Shown one piece after another: positions 17,181-25,510 of a stretch of DNA of 64,000 nt. Source of the DNA: Ignavibacteria bacterium UBA7675 (lineage in GTDB: Bacteria; Bacteroidota; Ignavibacteria; Kapaibacteriales; UB7675); NCBI GenBank assembly GCA_002483085.1, contig DLHF01000052.1, positions 1 to 64,000 of the forward strand, in the 5' to 3' direction. Every line of letters begins with the position of its first letter. Position 1 is the stretch's first letter. Under the pieces are notes generated by a model, which was not told where the DNA came from, made no database searches, and saw only the letters and a list, made by a program, of their open reading frames with translations. Both the position numbers and the translations under genes were made by a program.

Positions 17181-17741
17181 TTAAAGTGCGGCGATACACT
17201 GCTCGCGTATGTTCCACACGTCGTCGAAAAGCAGGCCGTTGCGCTCGCACCACGCACGCAGATACTGCCTGTGCATTTGCACTTTGTACTCCGCAACCTG
17301 CCAGGGTTCGATAAATTCCTCGTGTACAAATACGATGGGCTCGGAGCTCGCTGTTTGTCGTGTGATATCGGCATAGTGCCCATTGTGCCATACCACGCAG
17401 TGCGCCTCGGGAATGGCTGCCAGACCGTACTGTTGTAGTATCGCTCCTATGCCCGAGGTATTGCTGTCGTTCATTTCGTAGATGCCGACGACGAGGTCAA
17501 TTGCTACTCCTATTTCCCTAGCGAGCTGTGTGAGCAATGCGTGCTTGGAACTGCACGTACCGCGCTTTTCGCGCAGCACGAGTATGAAGTCGCTTCGGGA
17601 AGCATTGCGCCCGTAGGGAAGGGTGTGTAAATAGTGTGCCGCTTCGCCGAAGGTTGCACACCCAATGTGCAGGAACGCGTTGGCAATAGGTGTGCCAGCG
17701 CGCAGCGGCGTATCGGGAAATAAGGTCATATCACTTTTCAT
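17181..17741 (-). CDS. Transglutaminase-like hypothetical protein
   Basis: This 186-residue soluble protein has no firm family name. The segment REKRGTCSSKHALLTQLAREIG, followed by VVGIY and then AHCVVWHNGHYADITR, has the Cys / His / Asp arrangement of the transglutaminase-like papain fold (nucleophile in GTCSSKHA, then WHNGHYAD). The start at 17741 (MKSDMTLFPDT) gives a compact protein and leaves 25 bases after the DinB gene stop, so the two are probably co-transcribed. It could be a peptidase, an amidase or an inactive relative. The fold assignment is by motif only. Confidence 0.6.
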   Translation of the reverse strand: MKSDMTLFPDTPLRAGTPIANAFLHIGCATFGEAAHYLHTLPYGRNASRSDFILVLREKRGTCSSKHALLTQLAREIGVAIDLVVGIYEMNDSNTSGIGAILQQYGLAAIPEAHCVVWHNGHYADITRQTASSEPIVFVHEEFIEPWQVAEYKVQMHRQYLRAWCERNGLLFDDVWNIREQCIAAL

Positions 17742-17766
17742 TTCATTGCGGATGTTGACGCATTTA

Positions 17767-18318
17767 TTAATTGTGGTTCTCCCACTCGCAAGCAGCGGCA
17801 TGTAGCTGGTCGAAGTGCCGCCGTATGTGCAGAGCCAGGAAGTACAGCCACTGGTACATATCAATTTTTCCGAGTTCGCCTACCGACATGCGAACCGTGT
17901 GTAGCGATCCTTCGCCATTGCGAAGCTGGCCAAGCAACGCAAGGCATTCTGCATACTGTTGGCGCATCCTATGCCGTATTGCCTCGGGCGATTCTTTTCC
18001 CTGCGGTGTCATGTGCTCTGGATGTGCCCAGCGAAGAGCCTTGGTATAGCACACAACATTCATAAAATGCAGATCGCTTTCGCCGTCGGATGGCTGCTGT
18101 GTCTGGCTGCGGCGCAAAGCCTTCTCCATACCTTTGCGGATAATAATGAGCAGAAAATGGTTGGTAAGGGTGATGTGTTCGAGGATTTCATCGATTGTCC
18201 AGCCGTTGTTGCTCGGCCTGAATGCGCGCATGGCGTGCGGCTTGTCGAACCACGTATCAACGCTGCTATATACTTCTTCTATTGTGCGTTGTACGGTGCC
18301 AATCGTGTTTGCGTACAT
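17767..18318 (-). CDS. DinB/YfiT-like four-helix protein
   Basis: The 183-residue protein has the pattern of the DinB_2 family: NNGWTIDEILEHITLTNHFLL near residue 40 and a C-terminal LYFLALHIRRHFDQL. The histidines (EHI, LHIRRH) are in the positions that bind a divalent metal in this family. Members include thiol transferases and uncharacterised stress proteins; the reaction here is unknown. The ATG at 18318 is used because the longer frame runs upstream into family B repeat sequence. Confidence 0.82.
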   Translation of the reverse strand: MYANTIGTVQRTIEEVYSSVDTWFDKPHAMRAFRPSNNGWTIDEILEHITLTNHFLLIIIRKGMEKALRRSQTQQPSDGESDLHFMNVVCYTKALRWAHPEHMTPQGKESPEAIRHRMRQQYAECLALLGQLRNGEGSLHTVRMSVGELGKIDMYQWLYFLALHIRRHFDQLHAAACEWENHN

Positions 18319-18436
18319 ATATGTTGCGTGTAAATGTATGTCCACCGTCGTGTTCAGCTTCTCGCAACTTACGAAAGTCTTTCTGATTGTATTGTTATCA
18401 GTGCGTATGTGCGCTTCGGTCTCTGCCCGTGCGAGT

Positions 18437-18494
18437 GTCTCCGCACCGCGCAGCACGCCCGCCTCGTGGTGTTCTGCCCTCTTCCGCGCATATT
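18437..18494 (-). repeat. Dispersed intergenic repeat, family B, copy 2
   Basis: On the minus strand it reads AATATGCGCGGAAGAGGGC, then CACCACGAGGCGG, then GTGCTGCGCGGTGCGGAGA, aligning closely with the copy at 5.9 kb. Confidence 0.65.
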
Positions 18495-18526
18495 ATGTAC
18501 GCGGTACACGGGCGCCCCCGACCAAC

Positions 18527-18540
18527 GACGCCCGTGCCAC
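18527..18540 (+). repeat. Family A repeat fragment (second block only)
   Basis: GACGCCCGTGCCAC matches the right-hand block of family A. The left-hand GTGCGACCGGTGACAGCG block is absent, so this is a remnant lying next to a family B copy. Confidence 0.45.
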
Positions 18541-18550
18541 TATCGCATGC

Positions 18551-19609
18551 CTAATCCCACAGGCTCGGTTGGTTGGTGTCGAATCGCCGGAACGATGCTG
18601 TGGAGAGCTGAAGTTGCTCCTTGTTGAGGCCCAGCCGGGCGCATGCTTGGCGGAACATGAGGCGGTAGGTATCGGCAAAGACGCCGTTGCCGCCCTTCAT
18701 TCTACTGCCAAACTCACCGATGTTCAGCTTTCCTTCGCGCATGGAGCGAATGCGATTGAGAATTTTGTTTTTCCTGTCCGGGAAGTGCTGCCCGAGCCAT
18801 TCTTCAAACAGCGGAGCTACGGCCAGAGGGAGCCGCACGGGCACATAGCCCGCCCATTTTGCGCCCTGTTCGGCAGCCGCTTCGAGTATGGGCTGGATTT
18901 CGTGGTCGTTGAGGCCGGGAATAATAGGCGCTGTCATGACGCCCACAGGTACACCAGCTTTTGCTAACTCTCCGAGAGCTGCCAGGCGCCGCGCTGGGCG
19001 AGCTGTGCGCGGTTCCATGACGGCTGTGAGGTCGGGGTTGAGCGACGTAATGCTTACAAACACGACAGCCGCATTGTACGACGCGAGCTCGGCGAGGATG
19101 TCGATATCGCGGGTAGCGAGGTAGTTCTTGGTAACAATAGCAGCGGGATTGCGGAAGTCCAACAGCACTTCCAGAATACGCCGCGTAAGCCGGAAATTCC
19201 GCTCGGCGGGTTGGTATGGGTCGGTTACTCCGCTGATCGACAGCGGTTTGGGCACCCATTTGGGGGAATTGAGCTCGGAGCGCAGCAGGTCGGGCGCGTC
19301 GTATTTCACAAGTATTTTCGACTCGAAATCGAGCCCTGCCGAAAAGCCGAGATATTCATGTGTGGGGCGTGCATAGCAGTAGATACAGCCGTGTTCGCAG
19401 CCCCTGTATGGATTGATACTCGCCTCGAATGGAATATCCGGGCTGCTATTGGTAGCGATAATCGTAGCCGTGTTGTCGCGCAGGAACTGCGTGCGGGGAA
19501 GGGGCTCCTCCTCCTGCCATTCTTCGTCGCGTTCGGTATGCCGCACCTCGAACCTATTTGGGATGGCGCTGGATGTACCGCGCCCGTGTATCGGCTGTTT
19601 CTTGTTCAT
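18551..19609 (-). CDS. PA0069-family radical SAM protein (spore photoproduct lyase-like)
   Basis: The 352-residue protein carries the radical SAM cluster motif as CEHGCIYC (Cys71, Cys75, Cys78), preceded by the family's FEASINPYRG. Other family segments are SISGVTDPYQPAE, VTKNYLATRDIDIL, SITSLNPDL and EPRTARPARRLAAL. Members of this group are annotated as PA0069-family or Rv2578c-like radical SAM proteins without a proven reaction. The ATG at 19609 starts MNKKQPIHGRG, typical for the family. Confidence 0.92.
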   Translation of the reverse strand: MNKKQPIHGRGTSSAIPNRFEVRHTERDEEWQEEEPLPRTQFLRDNTATIIATNSSPDIPFEASINPYRGCEHGCIYCYARPTHEYLGFSAGLDFESKILVKYDAPDLLRSELNSPKWVPKPLSISGVTDPYQPAERNFRLTRRILEVLLDFRNPAAIVTKNYLATRDIDILAELASYNAAVVFVSITSLNPDLTAVMEPRTARPARRLAALGELAKAGVPVGVMTAPIIPGLNDHEIQPILEAAAEQGAKWAGYVPVRLPLAVAPLFEEWLGQHFPDRKNKILNRIRSMREGKLNIGEFGSRMKGGNGVFADTYRLMFRQACARLGLNKEQLQLSTASFRRFDTNQPSLWD

Positions 19610-19764
19610 AAAGCGCAATCTACAACACCGGAGAAAAATATACAATTGTATATTTTTGGCGATGCGAAAAGCACGTTCACATGCCGACCAGATACAAGCA
19701 CGAGCCGGTCGTGTGGGGTCGGGCTATACTGTTCGTAGAAAGTAGAAATGCCTCAATCTCGAAG

Positions 19765-22700
19765 TTATCTTACAACAATGGTTTTCGTCCACCGCCCATC
19801 TTCGGTGGAGATATGCACGACGTACACGCCGGGCGTCACGCCGCGAAGGTCGATAGGAATAGCATGTTGCGCTGCCGTAGGCTGCTGCAAGGCCAGTACT
19901 GTTCTGCCGAGAAGGTCGGCAACAACAAGAGCAAGCGGTGCAGGATGGGGCAGAGCGCACTGCACTGTGTACACGCGGTCGGAGCCGGAGATACGGAGCG
20001 ATGAAGCTAGTCCGCCGGTTTCATCTACCGATGTTGAAAGATCGATAAATAGCGAATCGGAAACGGCGTTGCAGCCATTATTGTCGGTAGTGCGTAGCGA
20101 AAACCATCCAAAATCGCCCACTTCTACGGTGTAATTGTTATTTGTAGCATCGGGTATAGGAAGTCTATTACGCAGCCATTGGTACGCTACTGCCGTTGCA
20201 GGGCTAAAGAGATTATTTCCCGAACGCTCAATACTTGGTATTTCTGGTGCGGGGTACACCTCCACGGCTATGGTTGCCGTCGAGGTACAGCCTATAGACG
20301 ACATAGCTTGTACTGTGTAGAGAGTGCTGACTGTAGGCTGTGCAGAAGGCGCTGCACAGGTCGTGCAACTCAATCCTTCGGCAGGCGACCACAGATAGGA
20401 AACTCCTCCGCTGGCTGAAAGCTTTACATTGTCGCCGGGGCAAAGAGCTACATCAGGACTGGTAGCGACGATCATATGATTTACCCTTACATCGGCAAGA
20501 GGAGTGACTGCCGAGCATCCAGTGGAGTTGACAACTGTAGCACTGTATTCACCCGTCTCTTTGACCGTGATCGTTGGCGTTGTTGCTCCTGTATTCCACA
20601 GGTACGAGATGTAATCGCCGGGAACGCTGAGTTCCACAGAATCGCCGGGACAAAAGAACAGCGGGCTACTTGCTGCAATCAATGGGCTCAGTTTGCACGG
20701 AGTCCAGGTAGCGAGATTATGGGCGGGAATACCGCCCGCCATACCGAAATTTCCCCCGACAAATACTGTCGTGTGCGGCGTGGCGAGGGCAAACGGCGTA
20801 CCGCTAATGCCGGCTGCTAGAGCATTCCATTGCCCACCGGTCCACAGGGTAATCTTCGCTGCGCTTTCGCCTCCTGCCATCGTAAATAGGCCTGCAGCGT
20901 AGATTGCTCCCGAGGAATCTACAGCAATGGAGGATACATCGTGATTCATACCGCCGTCCATTGGATTCCATTGGCTGCCGTCCCACATTCCGATGCGCGT
21001 AACACCTCTGGCTGCAATAGTAAAATCGCCGCCAGCATAGAGTTTTCCGTTGGGCGCAATTGCCAGAGCCAGCACCAGACCGTCCACACCGCTTTTCAGC
21101 GGCAGCCACTGATTGCCGTCCCATTCGGCTATACCGTTCAGTGTGCCGCCTGCTGTTGCACTGAAGTCTCCGCCAATATACAGCCTGCCCGCGCGATAAG
21201 CCATCGCATTCACAGTGCCGTTGACACCGCTATTCATGTGGCGCCACTCCTTGCCCACCCAGCGCGCTACATTGTTTGCGGCTGTCGACCCAATAGAAGA
21301 GAACACGCCTCCTGCGTAAAGCGTCCCTGCTTCATTTACAGAAAGGGCGTAGATGCGCGTAAACGAAGCGTTGGTATTGAGCGATTCCCACTGTACACCG
21401 TTCCACCGAGCTATAGCATTGGCGCTTGTGCCGCCAGCCGTTGAAAAATCGCCACCAGCGTAGATATTGCCTTTGCTGTCGACGGCAAGAGCTTGTACAG
21501 TGCCATCCACTCCCGAGCCGAGGGCATGCCACCGGATGCCATCCCAACGCGCAATAGAATTGGCAGTTGTTGAGCCCGCTGTCGTAAAGCTCCCTCCCAC
21601 ATAGAGGTCGCCGTTGGGGGCAAAGGCTGCACTGTGAATTGTGCCGTTGACACTTGTACTGGGAGTATTGCCTACGCGTGCCCAATTGCTGCCGTTCCAC
21701 CGGGCTATGCCGTGGGCGACAACGCCCGATGCAAGGCTGAAATTTCCCCCGGCTATGAGCGTGTTCTCGCCATAGAGCAGTGTGTACACCGGTCCATCGA
21801 CACCGAAAGAGAGAGGCGACCAGCCGGAGCCAGAGGCGGCGGCAATGTTAGCAGCCGGAGCCAGAGAAGAAGAGGACGCTGTCGTGCTGGCTTTTGTAAA
21901 GCTGCCTGCTGCTACAATACCTCCCGAGGCTGCTGCTATGGTATATACTGGTCCGTTGAAATAGCCGTGATCCGACCATCCCTTGCCGTCCCATGAGCGT
22001 ACATTAGCTGTTGTAGTTTCGCCGGGGAGAGCAAACAAACCCGCAGCGTAGAGCTTGCCGTCAATCGCTGCAATCATGTGCACTTCTGCTGTGTACTCGG
22101 GAATGCCGTCGCCAATGGGCTGCCAGTTCTGGCCGTTCCACTGGGCGATATTGTGCACCTCCACGCCGCCCGCAGAAGTAAAATTGCCGCCAGTGTACAG
22201 GATGCCGCTGTCGAAGCTCAGCGTGTTGATTTCGAGCTTACCACCCTGTATTCCAGTGCCAAGAGGCGCCCACTGCCCGCCGAACCACTGGGCTATGCCG
22301 CTGGCGCTTTTGCCGCCTATTGTGGTAAACTCTCCACCGGCGTACAATGCACCGTTATCGCCTATTGTGAGCGCTGTTACGCGGCTGTTCGCTCCGTTTC
22401 CTATGGCCTGCCATATCTGCCCATTCCATTCGGTAATGTTATTTACTGTTTTTCCACCAGCCGTCGTAAAAAGCCCGCCCGCGTAGAGTGTTCCGTTGGG
22501 GGTGATTGCCAGAGCTTCGACAATGGGTTGTGTACCGCCGGAAATGCCTGTGCCGAGGGCCGACCATGTGCCATTGGACCAGCGGGCGATATTAGCCGCC
22601 GCAACTCCGCCAGCTTCGGTAAAACTTCCTCCTACATATATTTCGCCTGCAGGTCCGCGCACCATCGCTTTTACCGGTCCGTTGACATCCTGCAAGTGAA

Positions 22701-22794
22701 AGTTATTCCATGAGCCATCTACAGAATACGCCTGCACAGATGCGAGAAGGAGCACTGCACAGCACAGGAAAAAGGCTATATATGGTCGAATCAT
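19765..22794 (-). CDS. T9SS-secreted beta-propeller repeat protein
   Basis: A signal peptide (about residues 1-22) is followed by roughly 14 repeats of about 45-50 residues up to about residue 690. Each has the form ALA..NG.LYAGG.FT.AGG..ANNIARWNG..W..LGSGV.G, a tandem blade pattern like secreted propellers. Residues about 695-900 hold Ig-like modules (CPGDSVELS, YLWNTGATTPTITV). The last 80 residues form a T9SS type A sorting domain ending WTKTIVVR. It is likely displayed or released at the cell surface; the target is unknown. The near-identical repeats make the gene prone to recombination and assembly error. Confidence 0.85.
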   Translation of the reverse strand: MIRPYIAFFLCCAVLLLASVQAYSVDGSWNNFHLQDVNGPVKAMVRGPAGEIYVGGSFTEAGGVAAANIARWSNGTWSALGTGISGGTQPIVEALAITPNGTLYAGGLFTTAGGKTVNNITEWNGQIWQAIGNGANSRVTALTIGDNGALYAGGEFTTIGGKSASGIAQWFGGQWAPLGTGIQGGKLEINTLSFDSGILYTGGNFTSAGGVEVHNIAQWNGQNWQPIGDGIPEYTAEVHMIAAIDGKLYAAGLFALPGETTTANVRSWDGKGWSDHGYFNGPVYTIAAASGGIVAAGSFTKASTTASSSSLAPAANIAAASGSGWSPLSFGVDGPVYTLLYGENTLIAGGNFSLASGVVAHGIARWNGSNWARVGNTPSTSVNGTIHSAAFAPNGDLYVGGSFTTAGSTTANSIARWDGIRWHALGSGVDGTVQALAVDSKGNIYAGGDFSTAGGTSANAIARWNGVQWESLNTNASFTRIYALSVNEAGTLYAGGVFSSIGSTAANNVARWVGKEWRHMNSGVNGTVNAMAYRAGRLYIGGDFSATAGGTLNGIAEWDGNQWLPLKSGVDGLVLALAIAPNGKLYAGGDFTIAARGVTRIGMWDGSQWNPMDGGMNHDVSSIAVDSSGAIYAAGLFTMAGGESAAKITLWTGGQWNALAAGISGTPFALATPHTTVFVGGNFGMAGGIPAHNLATWTPCKLSPLIAASSPLFFCPGDSVELSVPGDYISYLWNTGATTPTITVKETGEYSATVVNSTGCSAVTPLADVRVNHMIVATSPDVALCPGDNVKLSASGGVSYLWSPAEGLSCTTCAAPSAQPTVSTLYTVQAMSSIGCTSTATIAVEVYPAPEIPSIERSGNNLFSPATAVAYQWLRNRLPIPDATNNNYTVEVGDFGWFSLRTTDNNGCNAVSDSLFIDLSTSVDETGGLASSLRISGSDRVYTVQCALPHPAPLALVVADLLGRTVLALQQPTAAQHAIPIDLRGVTPGVYVVHISTEDGRWTKTIVVR

Positions 22795-22893
22795 AGGATT
22801 TCTGTTGAGGATAGTGAAACAAATACAGAATCTGTCCCTTTACAGAGGCGAAATAGTACAAACTTTTTTCGGTAAATTCAAGGGAATTGCTGG

Positions 22894-22943
22894 TATGGTA
22901 CGGGTAGCTCTGCGGCGCACGGGCATCGCTGTCACCGGTCGCA
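22894..22943 (-). repeat. Dispersed intergenic repeat, family A, copy 2
   Basis: On the minus strand it reads TGCGACCGGTGACAGCG, then GCGCCGCAGAGCTACCCGTACC. The right part matches the copy at 44.7 kb (GCGCCGCAGAGCTGCCCGTGCC) almost base for base. Confidence 0.7.
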
Positions 22944-22997
22944 GAAGCTGGCATCACATGGCCGCCCGTCTGTCGCTTTTTTTCGCGACTGATATCT

Positions 22998-23031
22998 TTC
23001 CACGTAGCGGGAAGTTACCGTAAGACCGAAG
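22998..23031 (+). repeat. Block C fragment
   Basis: CACGTAGCGGGAAGTTACCG followed by TAAGACCGAAG resembles segments at 59.1 kb and 63.83 kb, and a reverse-strand segment at 40.29 kb. It lies in the gap between rpsP and the propeller gene. Between this fragment and rpsP's terminator nothing else is recognised. Confidence 0.4.
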
Positions 23032-23153
23032 TCTGACAAGGTGCGTCCGTCCCCGAATTGTTCTGGCAATAACCCGAAGGTGTTAAGCCAGACCGAAGCG
23101 CCTGCCACATTGATACAATGCGGATTGTTGTGTGTATAGGAGCAGGTAGAAAC

Positions 23154-23184
23154 AAAAAAAGGCGGGAGAGACTCCCGCCTTTGC
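23154..23184 (-). terminator. Rho-independent terminator of rpsP
   Basis: A 9-bp perfect stem (AGGCGGGAG/CTCCCGCCT, three-base loop) is followed on the minus strand by a run of seven Ts. It lies about 20 bases past the rpsP stop. Confidence 0.88.
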
Positions 23185-23200
23185 TTTATCAGCAGCAATA

Positions 23201-23620
23201 TTACTCTGTAGCGGCTTCAGGAGCAGCAGCAGCGGCTTCGGCAGCTTTAGCAGCCGCGCGTTTTTTCTCTTCGTTTTTAGCTTTGCGGCGAACCAGGCGT
23301 GCCTGTACTGTCGCTGCATGCTTTTCTAACGATGTGCTGATTTCATCGGCAGTTTTGCCTTTGCGCTCCATGTGGAGTTCCAGCGTAATGCCCTGAAGGC
23401 TCAGCAGGCGGCGAACAATGCTCGTAGGCTGTGCACCATTTCGCAGCCAGTGCAAAGCGCGTGCGCGATCCATTGTAATGGTTGCCGGGTTGGTCATAGG
23501 ATTGTACTGACCAAATTTTTCGAGAAATTCACCGTTGCGGCTTTTGCGGCTGTCCATTGCAGCGATGTCGTAAATCGGCTGTTTTTTTCTGCCTCTGCGG
23601 CGCAGACGTAGCTTAACCAT
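23201..23620 (-). CDS. rpsP: 30S ribosomal protein bS16
   Basis: The N-terminal 85 residues are canonical bS16 (VKLRLRRRGRKKQPIYDIAAMDSR...GQYNPMTNPATITMDRARALHWLRNGAQPTSIVRRLL). A longer than usual C-terminal extension of about 50 residues is rich in Ala, Lys and Glu, as in many Bacteroidota. It starts 84 bases after ffh on the same strand. The usual rimM-trmD followers are instead near 38 kb. Confidence 0.96.
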   Translation of the reverse strand: MVKLRLRRRGRKKQPIYDIAAMDSRKSRNGEFLEKFGQYNPMTNPATITMDRARALHWLRNGAQPTSIVRRLLSLQGITLELHMERKGKTADEISTSLEKHAATVQARLVRRKAKNEEKKRAAAKAAEAAAAAPEAATE

Positions 23621-23704
23621 GAGATACCTTACTCATTGAGATTATAAAAGAAACACTAAAACGCGTCCGGTTAGTTCAGAGTCTCGGATATCGCCCCAAA
23701 GCGA

Positions 23705-25045
23705 TTAATTCCGTCTGAAGCCGGTTGGCATTTTCATATTGCGAAGCATACTTTTTGCGTTGCCCTTGGTCATCTGTTTCATCATCCGCTGCATTTCTTC
23801 GAATTGCTTCAGCAGGCGGTTGATATCCTGAACCTGTGTACCGCTACCTACGGCGATACGGCGGCGGCGCGAGCCATTGATAATTTTGGGGTTGTGGCGC
23901 TCTTCCTTCGTCATCGAAAGGATAATAGCTTCCACGCGCGAGAATGCCCGGTCGTCGATCTGCACATTGCGCAGCGCTTTATCCATACCGGGAAGCATTC
24001 CGAGAAGGTCGCGAAGCGAGCCCATTTTTTTGATTTGGCGCAGTTGCTGGAGGAAGTCTTCGAGCGAAAACTCGTTTTTGCGAATTTTGTCTTCAAGAAC
24101 CTTTGCTTCCTGCTCATCGAACTGCTGTTGTGCTTTTTCCACGAGCGTAAGCACGTCGCCCATACCGAGAATACGCGATGCAATACGCTCGGGGTGGAAT
24201 TGTTCGAGATTTTCCAGCTTTTCGCCCATGCTGATGAACTTGATAGGCTTTTCCACGACGGAGCGGATAGAAAGCGCAGCACCGCCGCGTGTATCGCCGT
24301 CCATCTTGGTAAGCACAACGCCATTAAAGCTCAGCCTTTCGTTGAAGGCTTTTGCTGTGTTGACGGCGTCTTGGCCTGTCATAGCATCGCAGACAAACAG
24401 GATTTCATGCGGAGTAACCTTTTCTTTGATGTTGGCTACTTCCTGCATCATTTCTTCATCAATAGAGAGGCGACCGGCGGTGTCGATAATCACGACATCA
24501 CGCGCATAGCGCTTTGCGTAGTCAATCGACTGCTCGGCGAGCTTTACCGGGTCGAGCCCATCCACGGAAAACACGGGAATATTGATCTGCGAAGCCAGCA
24601 GTTTAAGCTGGTCGATAGCCGCCGGGCGGTAAATATCGCCTGCTACCAACAGAGGCTGCTTGCCTTTTTTCTTGAGATAACGCGCCAGCTTGCCGCAAAA
24701 GGTCGTTTTACCAGAACCTTGCAGACCGGCTACCATGATCACCGTAGGCGACTGGTGCGATATTGTGATGTCTGTTTTGGAGCTGCCCATGAGCGTTACT
24801 AGCTCGTCGTGGATGATCTTTACGATCACCTGGCCAGGAGTAAGGCTGCCCTTTACTTCCTGCCCAAGAGCTTTTTCCCGGACATCGTCAATAAATTTTT
24901 TGGCGACGTTAAAGTTAACGTCGGCGTCGAGCAGAGCGCGGCGTACTTCGCGGAGTCCCTCTTCGATGTTCTCCTCGGTGATCTTCGCCTGGCCGCGGAT
25001 CCGCTTTATCGCCTGCTCTATTTTAGAACTGAGATTCTCAAACAT
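23705..25045 (-). CDS. ffh: Signal recognition particle protein Ffh
   Basis: Ffh binds signal sequences of nascent membrane proteins with 4.5S RNA and docks to FtsY. The 446-residue protein has the complete order: an N-terminal helical bundle, a GTPase G domain (GLQGSGKTT, DTAGRLSIDEEMM, TKMDGDTRGGAAL) and a methionine-rich M domain (QFEEMQRMMKQMTKGNAKSMLRNMKMP) with the RNA-binding GSRRRRIAVGSGT motif. The start MFENLSSKI at 25045 is the family's usual one; the longer frame adds 29 unconserved residues. rpsP is downstream. Confidence 0.97.
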   Translation of the reverse strand: MFENLSSKIEQAIKRIRGQAKITEENIEEGLREVRRALLDADVNFNVAKKFIDDVREKALGQEVKGSLTPGQVIVKIIHDELVTLMGSSKTDITISHQSPTVIMVAGLQGSGKTTFCGKLARYLKKKGKQPLLVAGDIYRPAAIDQLKLLASQINIPVFSVDGLDPVKLAEQSIDYAKRYARDVVIIDTAGRLSIDEEMMQEVANIKEKVTPHEILFVCDAMTGQDAVNTAKAFNERLSFNGVVLTKMDGDTRGGAALSIRSVVEKPIKFISMGEKLENLEQFHPERIASRILGMGDVLTLVEKAQQQFDEQEAKVLEDKIRKNEFSLEDFLQQLRQIKKMGSLRDLLGMLPGMDKALRNVQIDDRAFSRVEAIILSMTKEERHNPKIINGSRRRRIAVGSGTQVQDINRLLKQFEEMQRMMKQMTKGNAKSMLRNMKMPTGFRRN

Positions 25046-25472
25046 ATAGAAGTATATATACTCTTCTGGAAAAAGAACTGCGAATTTACACAGACTGAAC
25101 GAGAATGACAATGAAATTTTTGGTAGCCACATTTTTGCACGCGAGCTGCTGTGCGTGCCATGTCTGGAGTGAGGAAGTCCATAGCGAGGAAGTCTGGAGT
25201 GAGAAGGGGGCTGGTCGGGCTTCTCATAAAAGAAAACTGTTAAAACTGGGTAAGGGGAGGTTCTACCTATTATTGCTGCCAGAACTATAGCATAATTCGG
25301 GTTTGCTATATGCGGCTCACTTTTGCATTTGGATTTGTCTCTTCTGTGTTGTAGTGTTGTGAATACTTATTACTACTCATCCAAGAGGTTATCGCCGTTC
25401 ACTAACCCTTTGGTAATTGTCCGTCCCACAATAAGTTTCACTTAATATTCCAATAAATAAGAACTTATCACT
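25046..25472. other. Gene-free stretch with a short direct repeat
   Basis: GTCTGGAGTGAG(GA)AG occurs twice at a 30-base period (from 25162 and 25192). The rest is A/T-rich spacer holding the divergent upstream regions of ffh and the SprB-like gene. No gene is supported. Confidence 0.5.
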
Positions 25473-25510
25473 ATGAGATCTATCACTATGAGATCTATTA
25501 CTATGAGCAG
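25466..25510 (+). repeat. Three tandem 15-bp repeats at a translation start
   Basis: TATCACTATGAGATC occurs twice in a row and is followed by TATTACTATGAGCAG. Each unit carries an in-frame ATG, so the protein can start with MRSITMRSITMSSK, MRSITMSSK or MSSK. Confidence 0.85.

Noticed and set aside
22932..23198. 88-residue minus-strand frame between rpsP and the propeller gene
   Set aside because: It runs through the rpsP terminator and repeat sequence and has no recognisable domain.
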